Shown: piece by piece, positions 1 through 13,800 of the stretch
How the letters are laid out: each line of letters starts with the position of its first letter
How positions within the stretch are numbered: the stretch's first letter is position 1
Assembly: GCA_030562195.1 (NCBI GenBank)
Contig: CM060200.1
Coordinates: 40,211,084 to 40,275,083, forward strand
DNA length: 64,000 nt
Direction: 5' to 3'
Origin: Nipponacmea schrenckii
Taxonomy: Eukaryota > Mollusca > Gastropoda > Lottiidae
Program-made: the position numbers and the translations under genes
The notes under the pieces: model-generated
What the model saw: the letters and a program-made list of their open reading frames with translations, nothing else
The model's database searches: none
What the model was told of the DNA's origin: nothing

Positions 1-1469
1 AGAGTAAAGTTTTTGTCTGATTTGAATGAAATTTGGCATAATCATGTTTATTAATGAGGTCTTGGTTTAGGCCCAAATAATGTTGGAGTTGGAACCTGTG
101 TTTGAACAGAGATGACTGTTGTTATGGTAGCTCTATTTGCCGATCATGTTTGACTAAGCTGTGATATTTTGTTGCTGAAAAGGAATGCTGCATCTTATAT
201 GAACATCAAATTTTAAACTTGGCCAATAAGAGCTCTATTCATCAGTAGATAAACCTGCTGCCATAAATAACATAACAGAATCCTTATATAATCCCATAAA
301 TCTAAGAAAACTTAGTAATTATCCATAAACAACTGCTTAATAATGCTTAATAAACAGATTATGTGTTTTTTCAAAAATGACTTAGTTTTGCGAGTTTTCA
401 AGATTTTAAGGGATTCTGTTACTTTATGACATCAGGTTAGTTCACTGATGAACATATAGTCATATTGACCATTCTTGAGAACTTAAATTTCTTGTCCATT
501 CTAGGATGCATGATCACTTTAAGTTTGATTATTGTAGAGTTGTTTATTGCTTGTTTAATAGTGTTCAGTATAGAGTTTGAGATAGTGTAGTGTAGTTGAA
601 ATCCTTTCACTATTATATGAATTTGAATGATTTTGAAAAAAAATAATTTTAACTGTACATAATGATAACTTCCAACTGTTTTTTAACCAATTATTTATGA
701 AAAAAATCTAAATTTTGAATTCATGGTGAAACATTGAAAAAATAAAAACCAATTTTTCATAACAATTTGCTTTTGTTTGACAAATTTATACAATTTTAAT
801 TGTTTTCCCCTATTTTGGGAATTTGTGATATAATTTAATTTGCTTTTGTTTTGCAAATTGCATAGTTTAGAAATATGGTTATTTTATATAATTTTTTATT
901 AGTACATGTTATGTCATATCAATTTAATATATTGACGTGTAAAGTGTTCAGTTGATTGTTGAAATTGGATTTTAACGATGTCAGGAAAGGAATTAAAAAT
1001 AAATGAGATATCTCACCTGAATGTGTGTTAAATTTACAGATAATTATGAATTGGACTCTATTTTATGTGGTGTTATTTTTAAACTGTGATATTTTTGAAT
1101 CTCTATTTGACGTGGTAAGATATTTATTTTTTTTTGAAGAATGTTGATCACCTCTCAGTAATGATGATCAGGAATTCCTAAAATTTAGTAATCCACCAAA
1201 TTTTTATTTTACTTGATCTAAATGCTCCTTAAATCAGGTGTGAAGCCCAACTACTTTGACTTTAGGGTGTGACTTGTAGATGTTACAGATGAACGCACCT
1301 TCAAAGAAAAAGACGTAAATAGCAGTCTCTAGTTACACTAGGTGAACAGTTTATCAATAATATCATAACTGATGCATGGCTTTCACTCTCGCTGTTAACC
1401 GATCGATTTTATCAACGTCTCCATGAATTGAGGTTTTTTTAACAAACTGGATCCGTGTTTTACCAACAG
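1..1469. other. AT-rich noncoding stretch, probably intron of the gene ending at 1592
   Basis: No open frame with convincing coding character is visible. The stretch ends in a plausible 3' splice site (TTTTACCAACAG, 1458-1469) in front of the short terminal exon, so most of it is probably an intron. It contains one foldback MITE copy listed separately. Confidence 0.5.
184..523. mobile_element. Foldback MITE, full-length copy
   Basis: The left half reads toward GGGATTCTGTTACTTTATG-type sequence and the right half is its inverted copy. 'ATAACAGAATCC' near 268 pairs with 'GGATTCTGTTAC' near 411, and 'GCTGCATCTTATATGAAC' near 188 pairs with the region near 500-515. The same element recurs at 54380-54805 in full and at 12366-12545, 20410-20600 and 55335-55520 as halves. 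There is no coding capacity, so it looks like a non-autonomous inverted-repeat element. Confidence 0.65.
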
Positions 1470-1592
1470 GTTCAGCACCTTCCTCTATACACTACGCCCC
1501 TGTCAGCCAAACAGTCATGTGATTATGCAATTCTTAACAATATAGATGCTGGTTTAGCCCCAGTTCCACATGCCTGGGCTCAAGCCTTGTAA
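1470..1592 (+). CDS. Terminal coding exon of an unrecognised gene (partial)
   Basis: This is a 123-nt exon in phase 0 after the acceptor ACCAACAG, giving 40 codons and a TAA stop at 1590-1592. The peptide contains HLPLYTTPLSAKQ, DYAILNNIDAGL and ends PVPHAWAQAL. Balanced composition, a clean 3' splice site and uninterrupted frame over 40 codons in an AT-rich background support real coding sequence. I do not recognise the family. The rest of the gene must lie left of the window. A 28-bp satellite starts three bases after the stop codon, so it probably occupies the 3' UTR. Confidence 0.5.
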   Translation, partial: VQHLPLYTTPLSAKQSCDYAILNNIDAGLAPVPHAWAQAL

Positions 1593-1594
1593 GA

Positions 1595-3655
1595 AATACC
1601 ATCAGACATTACCCCCAGACATTACCCCAGGCAGAAAGACAGACAGAAATACCCCAGACATTCCCCCTAGACAGAAATACCCCAGACATTCCCCCCCGGC
1701 AGAAATACCCCAGGCATTCCCCCTAGACAGAAATATCCCAGACATTAATACCCCAGACATCCCCCTAGACAGATATTCCCCAGACATTCCCCCCCCCCCA
1801 CAGACAGAAATACCCCAGACATTCTCCCTAGACAGAAATATCCCAGACATTAATACCCCAGACATCACCCTAGACAGATATTCCCCAGACATTCCCCCCC
1901 CCCCACAGACAGAAATATCCCAGACATTCCCTCTAGACAGAAATATCCCGAGACATTCTCCCTAGACAGAAATACCTCAGACATTCCCTTAGACAGAAAT
2001 ACCCCAGACAGTCCCCCAGACAGTCCCCCAGACAGAAATACCCCTTACATTTCCCCCCAGGCAAAAAAAAAACCCAGACATTCCCCCTAGACAGAAATAT
2101 CCCAGACATTCCCTCTAGACATTCCCTCTATACAGAAATATCCCAGACATTCCCCCTAGACAGAAATACCCCAGACATTCCCCCCAGGCTGAAATATCCC
2201 AGACATTCCCCCTAGACAGAAATATCCCAGACATTCTTCCTAGACAGAAATACCCCAGATATCCCCCTAGACAGATATTTCCTCTAGACAGAAATACCCC
2301 AGACAGTCCCTTAGACAGAAATACCCCAGACAGTCCCTTAGACAGAAATACCCCAGACAGAAATACCCCTGACATTCTCCCTAGACAGAAATATCCCGAG
2401 ACATTCCCCCCAGACAGAAATACCCCTGACATTCTCCCAGGCAAAAATACCCCAGACATTCCCCCTAGACAGAAATATCTCAGACATTCCCCCCAGACAG
2501 AAATATCCCAGACATCCCCTCAGACAGAAATATCCCAGACATTCCCCCCAGACAGAAATATCCCAGACATCCCCTCAGACAGAAATACCTAGACATTCTC
2601 CCTAGACAGAAATACCCCAGACATTCCCCCCCCCACAGACAGAAATACCCCAGACATTCTCCCTAGACAGAAATACCCCAGACATTCCCCCTAGACAGAA
2701 ATATCCCAGACATTCCCTCTAGACAGAAATATCCCGAGACATTCCCCCTAGACAGAAATATCCCAAACATTTCTCCTAGACAGAAATATCCCAGACATTC
2801 CCCTTAGACAGAAATATCCCAGACATTCCCCCTAGACAGAAATATCCCAGACATTCCCTCTAGACAGAAATATCCCAGACATTCCCCCTAGACAGAAATA
2901 TCCCAGACATTTTCCCTAGACAGAAATATCCCAGACATTCTCCTTAGACAGAAATATCCCAGACATTCCCCCTAGACAGAAATATCCCAGACATTTTCCC
3001 TAGACAGAAATATCCCAGACATTCTCCTTAGACAGAAATATCCCAGACATTCCCTCTAGACAGAAATATCCCGAGACATTCTCCCTAGACAGAAATACCT
3101 CAGACATTCCCTTAGACAGAAATACCCCAGACATTCTCCCTAGACAGAAATACCTCAGACATTCCCTTAGACAGAAATACCCCAGACATTCCCCCTAGAC
3201 AGAAATATCCCAAACATTTCTCCTAGACAGAAATATCCCAGACATTCCCCTTAGACAGAAATATCCCAGACATTCCCCCTAGACAGAAATATCCCAGACA
3301 TTCCCTCTAGACAGAAATATCCCAGACATTCCCCCTAGACAGAAATATCCCAGACATTTTCCCTAGACAGAAATATCCCAGACATTCTCCTTAGACAGAA
3401 ATATCCCAGACATTCCCCCTAGACAGAAATATCCCAGACATTTTCCCTAGACAGAAATATCCCAGACATTCTCCTTAGACAGAAATATCCCAGACATTCC
3501 CTCTAGACAGAAATATCCCGAGACATTCTCCCTAGACAGAAATATCCCAGACATTCCCCCTAGACAGAAATATCCCAGACATTTTCCCTAGACAGAAATA
3601 TCCCAGACATTCCCTCTAGACAGAAATACCCCAGACATTCCCCCTAGATATACGC
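1595..3655. repeat. 28-bp minisatellite, about 73 copies
   Basis: Tandem units of the form AGACAGAAATATCCCAGACA followed by TTCCCCCT, with variants (ATACC for ATATC, TCCCTCTAG, TTCTCCC). It starts immediately after the stop codon of the exon at 1470-1592 and ends near 3650. Open frames on both strands inside it are products of the periodicity. Near-identical blocks of several hundred bases (for example 2700-3080 and 3180-3540) show higher-order duplication. Confidence 0.95.
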
Positions 3656-4867
3656 GGAAATATATGGATTCCGAAGTCAGTAGTATCCTCAAAGGAATTT
3701 GACCTTGTTCTTAATCTGAACTATGAGAATCTGATATTAAAAATGATGGAAAGAATATTATTTTTTATAATTTGGCAGCAAGAATATGTTGTGATATTTT
3801 CTATCTTTACTGACATTTTTATTAACCTTAGAATATTTATTTTAGAACTAACAGAACAACAGTCTGAAGGTTTTTATTAGATAGGGGATAATACATTAGA
3901 AAACACATTGCATTTAGTGAAAAGAACTGAAACCATGAAAAATATCTAAAATTTGGTGAAAAATCTAAAAATATTCTATTTAACAGTTATCTCAGCAAAT
4001 AGCCAACTTGTGACTCAATACTTTCTGTAAATATATCCTACTATTGTCCTGTTGTCTAACGTTTCAGCTAAATGCCTTCTTCAGAAACACTTCAGTACCA
4101 GGAGTCTAGGATCACCTTTATTTTGTCCTATAATTTATCAAAGTTAAGAATCAGTCAACTACTATATTGGACAAATATTGAAATTTATTATAATTCATAA
4201 TGCAACTCCAGAAAAATATTAAGGTACCAGTACAGACAAAGTTGCTTGTCCTTACACCAAACGTTAAATATATGGAGATCTATTTGCTCCATTAATCTAT
4301 AGACATCTAAATATCCATTATGAATAAAAAGCAAAACCCAAAGTAGAGCAATATGACCAATCAGGAGTTTTGAAATTATAGGACTACCTATGTAGATGGT
4401 TTAATTGTTGCAATAAATAGCTTGTAGTGTCAACAGTACACAACTTTTGTATAAATCTTGTTAGATTGCAATGGAGACTGAAATAAGAAAATTAATTAAA
4501 AAATAATTTGAAATCTTATATTCATTAGATTGGGTTTTATTAAATATGTAATTGTAAGCAATCATTTTGATACGTAAATTATATTAGAAACAGCAGGTTT
4601 CTTTAGATCTAAGTGATTGAAATAATTCTACCCATTTATAATAGATATAAAGAGATTAACAACTTAGTGGGTAGTCCAAATCTATTTAGTCTTTTTATTC
4701 ATATTATCATTCCATTGATAGGCAATACTTGTTTATGGCTCGCATTGTGAATAGAAATGAAATTAATGTAGTTTACGTCCAATTCTGAGGATTATGTGTG
4801 ACTTGAACTATAAGATCCTTTTAATTTTGATAAATAATTTAGTATTTTATATGATTATATATTATAG
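3656..4867. other. AT-rich noncoding region upstream of the first visible SUCO exon
   Basis: No convincing exon is seen. A protein of the SUCO family should start with a signal peptide encoded upstream of 4868, and I could not find a credible exon for it here. A short palindrome-related fragment (CCTGTTGTCTAACGTTTCAG, near 4050) also occurs at 44693-44815 and near 56935. Confidence 0.5.
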
Positions 4868-7800
4868 GATAACCCAGCAAGCAAAATAACTGATGAGATA
4901 CCAACAGATCTGACATCTGATTTCCTCACTGTCTCCAGGTAATCTAGATCATGTATTTTAATATTGAATTTAAAAAAGTAGGCCTTATTTTAAATATAAA
5001 TATAAGAATTAATTGTTGGTCTCATTAGCATTATTGATCACAACATTAACGTGCAATAATGACTTGGGTATTTATTCCGTTTGTCTCATTAATTATTTGC
5101 ATAAATACACCAATATTATTTTTAAGACAAATTTTCAATTTTTCAGTAAAGAATTTTGAGAGAAATATTTACTTGTTTTTCAGTGTTTCAAGCCAGAATC
5201 CAGTCGAACTGACAGAGTCAGTGATAGATAGCAGTGTTAGTCAGTCACTAGAGTCATCTCAATCAGACGTCATTGTCCAGTCATCACAGGAGCAGATAAC
5301 TACTACTGAAACTCTACAAACAGTAAATCTCGAGGCCTCACAAAATATCTCCAGGTACACACAATTTCCTTATTTTTCACAAATCTCTCCTTTTTTTAGA
5401 AGCCGCAGTGGATTTAGATGCTTGCTCGCTAACCTAAAGATCAAGGGTTCAATCCTGGCTCAGGTCAAGATGAACTTACAGATTTTTTAACAAGATTCCC
5501 CCTCTGTTAGTGATGCAGGTCGGATGAACGCTTTGCAGGTCTGATGAACACCTATGCAGGTTAAACATCCCTCGACAGTTGGAAATCGCAAAAAAGTTGT
5601 CTGTTTGAAGTTTGACCTTACCTGATGTCCTCTGCCAATTAACAAACGTGTGATCTAACTCTAATTAGACTTGCCTAATTTATTTCTGTATTTTAATTTT
5701 AGTGAAACATCAACCAACGAAGTTACTCCAGTATTAGATAAAGATAATAGTATTATATCAACAGATAAAATAGAACAAGTAACTCTTGACTCTAATATAG
5801 TCACTGACCCGGGGGAAGCTCCCTCCCCCACCCCCATATCAGCACCCCCAGAGAGATCTATTGATACTACTACAGGACCTGATGACCTGGAATCGGCTAA
5901 ACAAGAAGAAGATTTCCCCTCATTTGCTGAATGGACTCAGAAAGTTCTTGCTGAACAAGAAAAAACCAAACAAGAGAGTAAGTAAAAGTAATAGAAGAAG
6001 ACTCATTAAAGTTATACCCTACTTTCGTTTTCATTTCTTTTTTAACTTAACAATTTCACTATTGACAACTCGTCAGATTGACCTTTGACCTAATCTAATG
6101 TTGTCTGCTTAAACCAATCAAATTTAAGTGGGTCAGTTCAGAACAGAACAGCAAGAGCGTGTATCTTTTTTCAAAATGACTTATACAGTACCTGTTATAT
6201 AGATGGATCAACTGGAATAATGAGGAAATATATCATTTGGTGCGAGAGAGTAGGATGTAAAACTCCATTCCATTTTCATTTTGAGCCCACTGTCTGCCAA
6301 AACGCTTGACGATCTTTCTTCAAATTAAGGGATGTTCTAAAAAGTTTTAAGTAAATTCTATTACAAACTTATTGTTACAGGCAAGACTACAACAGGAAAA
6401 GCCTCTCAACCGTCCACCAATCAGAAGAAACTACGCAATAACTATGCATCGAAAGCGTGTGGAGCGAAGGTGTTAGCTGCCAATCCTGAAGCAGAGAATA
6501 TTAACCATGTTTTAACAGCAAATAAAGATGAATATATGATAAATCCCTGTAGCTCTAAAAAATGGTACGTATCTTTTATATTCTTCTACAATCAAATATC
6601 GACAGGAATAGACTGTGTTACAGGTTAATACTCTAGGACTTATTCTCAATAATTGATTGTTGGTTGTAGTGGCGCAGTAAGTTAAATGCTTGCTTGTTAA
6701 CCTGGGCTCCAGGGCTCAATCCCATCAAAGGTCAAGATGATTTTTCAATCCAGTTTCCTTTTATCAGTAATACAGGTCAGAGGGACTGATTGGTCAATCA
6801 CATTAAATTAATTTTAAATTACTTTGTTTTATCCAATCATATTGCAGTATTTCTTCAAATGATTTGATTGTTCAAAGCATGTAATTGATCCGTTTCTAAA
6901 ACTGATTTTGAATTCTGTTTCTTATCCAATCAGATTACTGCTTTATATTCAAATGTTTTGAATGTTCAAATTATGTTCATTATGTTTATATTATGTATGT
7001 TTATAGTTGTATGTTTGTATTTGTATGTTTATATTTTCTATGTTTGTATAATGTATGTTTATATTTCTATGTTTATAATTGTATATTTATTTAGATATGT
7101 TTATATTGGTATGTTTATATGTTTGTATAATTGTATGTTTATATTTATTTGTAGGTTTGTGGTAGAATTATGCGAACCTGTACAAGTCAAACTTTTAGAA
7201 CTCGCCAGCCTTGAACTTTTCTCTTCTCAACCCAAATCTTTTCGTGTTTCAATCAGTGACAGGTCAGTGCCCTTACTGTTTTATTATTTATATGTAATTT
7301 CCCTCATGTATATAACCACAGCCTCACAGCAGTATGACAAACCAAAATATCGAAATACACAATACTTTAGGAGTAAAGTGTAATCTTAAAAAGTGGGACA
7401 ACCTAATTACAAACAATGCTAGTAATGTGGCTTCACAAACTTCGAAATAAAAAACACAGAAAAATATGATTCTTTTGATTTTGAAATTACACACAACTAT
7501 AATTCCAGTAAGTTTCAGTTATTGTTTTTTTTTTACTTCTACATGATAGTAATATTGTACATTTATCACCCCAGAATAGAAGTCTATGATTGAAGGTTGA
7601 ATATTGCATTCCAGTGATTGTTAATGTATTGCCAAATTTTGTTCAAAATCAATTCTGCCAGTGTGCGTATATTACCTTGCCTGCATGCTATCTTAAACAT
7701 TTTCATTAAAAAAATTTCTTTTCTTTTTTTCTTATTTGAATGCAGTCAAATTATTATTTTCGTGGTGAAGTATGGATATATTTTTTTATAACAAAGTTTT

Positions 7801-10800
7801 ATGAACTAATTGCAAGTCCTTTAGCAATAACAATCATCATTTACAAGGATAACAACTTATGTTCAGAGTTAAGGATCCTATCTACCAGCTGGTTCTTGGT
7901 GATACCTCTTGGCATTGATTTCTCCCAGATTATCTAAACCCATTTACAGCTGGGTTGTTATGAATGATGTTGATTTTGATGTTGATATTTAAGAACCAAA
8001 TCAGCCTATGATATTGGCAAACCTGTTTCTTAAAGCTTGTTGATAATCTATGAAAGATACAAATTGAAAAACCCAGTTGAATAGAAGTTTCTGGTAGAGT
8101 GAATATTGTCGATTATCCTCAATCACTCACTAACAAACTTCATTCCATAATGGAGTTTTATAAATAATCTAATTGGTTTTAATTCCAGATATCCAGCTAA
8201 AGAATGGATCCCTCTCGGTCTTTACGAAGCTTTTGATGAAAGAGCAGTCCAGTCTTTTCAAGCCTTGAATGACCAGTTTGTTAAATATGTGAAAGTAGAA
8301 TTAATAGAACATTATGGAAATGAACATTTCTGTCCTGTAACTTTATTCAGGTGAGGATTGAATCCATTGTTCATAAAATCTTCTTCTGTGGCTGAAGTTT
8401 CTCACCATTCCTTATTAATCTTACTGTAGGTCTGATAAACTTTTTGATTTTCACCCAGATTTCCACTGTAATCGTAAGCATGTTAAAGAAACCTTTACAG
8501 TTGGAAAATACAAAAAGAGTAGGCTAATGCTGCCATCCTTGCAAAATTTTGCTCATATCTTTAAATTTCTTCATTGGCTGAGAGAGTTGTGGTGATTTAG
8601 ACACTTGCTCGTTAACCTGAAGGTCCAGGGTTTAATCCTAGTATAGGTTAAGATAATACTTCAACCCTATCAGAAGAGAACTGTGGTGACTCAGTGAGTT
8701 AGACACTTGCTCTCTAACCTGAAGGTCCAGGGTTCAATCTCAGCAAAGATCGAGATTAACTTTCAGATTGTTCATACAAAATTTCCCTCTTTGCACCCTG
8801 GCTTTGCCCGTCTGTATTGGGCCATAAGGGGTAGAAGAGTAAGACATTAAATCAATCTTCAAAATAGGATGTATAATATAATATAATGTTTAAGAACTTT
8901 AGAGAATCATTAATATCATGTAGATTATATGGACTACCTATCACTGATTATTTATATCATGTAGATTATATGGACTACCTATCACTGATTATTTATATCA
9001 TGTTGATTATATGGACTACCTATCACTGATTATTAATATCATGTAGATTATATGGACTACCTATCACTGATTATTTATATCATGTTGATTATATGGACTA
9101 CCTATCACTGATTATTTATATCATGTAGATTATATGGACTACCTATCACTGATTATTTATATCATGTAGATTATATGGACTACCTATCACTGATTATTAA
9201 TATCATGTAGATTATATGGACTACCTATCACTGATTATTTATATCATGTGATTATATGGACTACCTATCACTGATTATTTATATCATGTTGATTATATGG
9301 ACTACCTATCACTGATTATTTATATCATGTAGATTATATGGACTACCTATCACTGATTATTTATATCATGTAGATTATATGGACTACCTATCACTGATTA
9401 TTTATATCATGTAGATTATATGGACTACCTATCACTGATTATTTATATCATGTTGATTATATGGACTACCTATCACTGATTATTTATATCATGTAGATTA
9501 TATGGACTACCTATCACTGATTATTTATATCATGTTGATTATATGGACTACCTATCACTGATTATTTATATCATGTAGATTATATGGACTACCTATCACT
9601 GATTATTTATATCATGTTGATTATATGGACTACCTATCACTGATTATTTATATCATGTTGATTATATGGACTACCTATCACTGATTATTAATATCATGTA
9701 GATTATATGGACTACCTATCACTGATTATTTATATCATGTAGATTATATGGACTTCCTATCACTGATTATTTATATCATGTTGATTATATGGACTTCCTA
9801 TCACTTATTATTTATATCATGTTGATTATATGGACTTCCTATCACTGATTATTAATATCATGTAGATTATATGGACTACCTATCACTGATTATTAATATC
9901 ATGTAGATTATATGGACTTCCTATCACTGATTATTTATATCATGTTGATTATATGGACTTCCTATCACTGATTATTTATATCATGTAGATTATATGGACT
10001 TCCTATCACTGATTATTAATATCATGTAGATTATATGGACTACCTATCACTGATTATTTATATCATGTAGATTATATGGACTACCTATCACTGATTATTT
10101 ATATCATGTTGATTATATGGACTACCTATCACTGATTATTTATATCATGTTGATTATATGGACTACCTATCACTGATTATTTATATCATGTAGATTATAT
10201 GGACTACCTATCACTGATTATTAATATCATGTAGATTATATGGACTTCCTATCACTGATTATTTATATCATGTTGATTATATGGACTACCTATCACTGAT
10301 TATTTATATCATGTTGATTATATGGACTTCCTATCACTGATTATTTATATCATGTAGATTATATGGACTCCTATCACTGATTATTTATATCATGTAGATT
10401 ATATGGACTTCCTATCACTGATTATTTATATCATGTAGATTATATGGACTACCTATCACTGATTATTTATATCATGTAGATTATATGGACTACCTATCAC
10501 TGATTATTTATATCATGTAGATTATATGGACTTCCTATCACTGATTATTTATATCATGTAGATTATATGGACTACCTATCACTGATTGAAATCAGTGATA
10601 ATGAAATGAAATATTGTAAAATAATTCTACCATTTTTTACATGGTTATTGAATTTAGATGATGTAGTTAAAATGTATTATATGATTCTAACAATTAATCA
10701 TGTGTATGGCTTTATTGAGCAGTGATATAGAAATGAAATATTTAATCCAGTGTGAACTGGTGATGTGAAGACAAACTATAATTTATTGAAAAAATAAACA

Positions 10801-13800
10801 CCAGTTTGTGTACCTGGTTTATTGAAGGCAGTGATAGTAGTAGAACCGGTTTATATAAATGTGTACAGGTCATGAAAAAAAATCGGGAGATTTGCCTTGA
10901 AAAATCGGGAGATTGGGTGAAAAAAATTTTTCAAAGGATGTAAATTCATGAAATTTTGAAAATATAGATACAAGGTTGTTCCTAACCATCTAAATTATAT
11001 GTTGATTTTTTCAAAATTGTAATTCATATTCATTGAAGGTAGTGATAGTAGAAATGTAAAAATATTTATATATATTATAGTTTATCTGGGGCAGGGGTTG
11101 TAAAATATTACCTTTTAAAGTTGTATCCCTGTAACCACATTGTTCAATAAAGTATTAATGATTATTTCAGATGTCACAGATGAAGAAGAAAATAAAGAAG
11201 GGGCTAAGAATCTTTTTATGAGTGCGAAAGGTAAATTTATTCTCTCAAGTTTCTAGGGTACCAAAACAAATAGTTGATGTCTAAGAGAATCAATCTAATG
11301 AATTACTACCAGAATTTCTGTACAGAGTTGTATGTTGAGAAGACACTTTCTTAGTATGGTTGTTATTTCTGATGTAATGAAAGGGAGCTGTGGTGGCTCA
11401 GTGGGTTAGACGCTTGCTAGCTAACCTGAGGTGCCATGGTTCAATCACAGCAAAGGTCGAGATTAATCTTCAGATTTTTCAGCCCGGTTTCCCCTTGTCA
11501 GTGATGCAGTTTGGAGGGACTGATGGGACAATAAACAGAGGCCCTGTGTGCTGCACTTTAAAGATCCCTCGACAGTTGGAAATTGCAAAGAGAATTATTC
11601 TTATGCAGCTTTCCTAGCAAAATATTTCTCATCTAAAACTACTTGAATTTCTCATCTTCATTAGCCCTTAAGGTGCAGAAGAGTAGGGCTTAAAAAAATT
11701 TTCGAGAGTAATGAAATATGCCTTGATTAGGCTTTGGTCATGTATAATCAATTTTGTTTGTTTGTTTTTTCACTCCATATAGATACAGTGGTCAATCTGG
11801 TGAAGAAGGTGCTCAATGTAAATAAAGACACTGATAAAGTAGACACCAATATTACAGACACTGGTACAGAGCAGGGTTTAAATATATCAGCTGATGGTAC
11901 TATTTTACCTTGTGTACCCTCTATAACGTAAGTCTTTCTTTAGTTACTTACCCTGAACTCTTATCAACATGAGCTAGTAAGTTCTACTTGTCTAACTTCA
12001 GTAGAGATGGAGTCTGAAAGGAGGTCAGTTGTCTGAAGATCACACAGTGTGAAACTCTGAGTAACAACACGTTCCAGGTTCTGTTTTAGTTGTCTGAATA
12101 TCACACAGTGTGAAACTCTGAGTAACAACATGTTTCAGGTTCTGTTTTAATATTTGTAAATCAACTAATCCTATATTATATTTACAGACAGGAGGATCTG
12201 AACCTGATGGATATACCTAGTGTTCTATTCCCTACACCTACTATTAAAGACTCTTCAGGTAAATATTTATAAATTGTTACTTTCTCATCTGGGCAGTGGT
12301 GGACAGGAGTTGTGAAACTTGAAAGTCTTCTTGAGGCAACAAGACTTGATAGCTCTGTAATTTAATCTGATACTGCGTCTTAGAATGGACATATAATTTA
12401 AGTTCTCAAAATGGTCAATATGACTATTTATTCATCAGTGAACTTACCTGGTGTCATAAAGTAACAGAATCTCTTAAAATCTTGAAAACTCACAAAATTA
12501 AGTAATAATTGAAAAACAACTTAATCAAATTAATCCTAAATTATATATTTGTTGGGATGTAACCAATAGAACTTATAGAGTTATGAAGTTGGTTTGGCTG
12601 TGAAAGAGGCATCTGGAAATCCGTGAACTTGTCATTCCAGTCAACTTTGCTGTAAATGAGCACAGATAATCCTAGAGGTTGTTTTTATTTTTCGGTGAAA
12701 TTCCCAGAATAATGTGTTCTTGAAGTCATCAATCCTGAATACATTATAGTTTGTTTTTATATTACAGCGGAAAGTAGTGCTGACACGGCTGATCCACCAA
12801 TAGTCACCAAGCTAGATGATGATGAACAGCTAGAAGCTGAAAAACTTCTCACCTCCTCCCCAGATATCAAAGCTTGTCTCAATAACAGTTTTACGTCACC
12901 TAAAATACTCTGTTCTTATATTCAAACCATGTTGAAATTTCCGTTACGCAGCATCTGTCAAAAAGGAGAGTTAGTGATTGTGTCTACCTCTATTCAGAAA
13001 AGTGAAACATTAAAATCATCTTCTGAAGAGAGTTTTACATCCAGTGAAGAACAATCTGAGGTTACGCAATCTGAAATAGTTCCTACTCAATCTGATCGTG
13101 GCATCGAATCCACGGTAACCAAAAACTACGAAGAATCACAAAGTGTGACACTGAAAGATTTTTCCACAGAATCAAGTGAAAGTTTGAAAGATGATTCAAC
13201 TAAGACTGTGGTGATTGATTTGACGGAACAGACGGATCAAAAGTCTACTGAAAATGTCAAAGAATCGCAAACTTCTCAAATCATTGACACAACCAGTCAA
13301 ATCATCTTGGAGCCGAGCACCAGTGACATTTCTATAAATAAAGACCAATCGGAAGTCTCCACAGAAAAATTAGACGTCACAGAGACAACATCGCAGATAT
13401 TAGGGGAACAAACTCAAATGGAATCAGAAATGATAGATTTACCTCTCCCTGAAAGTAGTCAGGTTCAACCAGACGTGATTTTACCCACTGTGTCTGAAGT
13501 CAGTACTGAGACTCAATCATCCAGAGAAATTGTGTCAACTCCTGAAAAAGCAACACCTGGTATTGAGTTACCCATAGCAGATGAAATTCTTCCAAAAGAC
13601 AAGTCTGGAGGCAAACCGAAGGATCTAGAATTGGTGAAAGTTCCGCTAGGTTCTATCGCTAAGCGGGAGACAGCCATTATGAGATTGACCAATCGTATCA
13701 AAGCTTTAGAACTGAATGTTTCACTCAGTAGCAGGTAAATTGTTGTAATTTTTTATTGCCGTATTTTAATTTAGTAAGAAGTGATTTCAAAGGTTGATAT

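Noticed and set aside
1570..2459. Open frames of 96-131 codons on both strands
   Set aside because: Periodic translation of the 28-bp satellite, with no start or splice support.
3746..3880. Hydrophobic short frame (MMERILFFIIW...) as the SUCO signal-peptide exon
   Set aside because: AT-rich composition, no donor in the right phase before the stop, and poor resemblance to a SUCO N terminus.
6958..7383. 141-codon frame
   Set aside because: The first part is low-complexity intron (TATGTTTATATT repeats) and the end runs past the donor. Only 7155-7262 is an exon.
8905..10587. CRISPR-like array
   Set aside because: Units are contiguous tandem repeats without unique spacers, in a eukaryotic intron.
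8189..11230. Loss of the end of the SUN domain from the SUCO gene
   Set aside because: At first the exon after [10 protein letters not shown] seemed missing. It was then found at the end of the 41-bp array (10521-10615), in phase with both neighbours.
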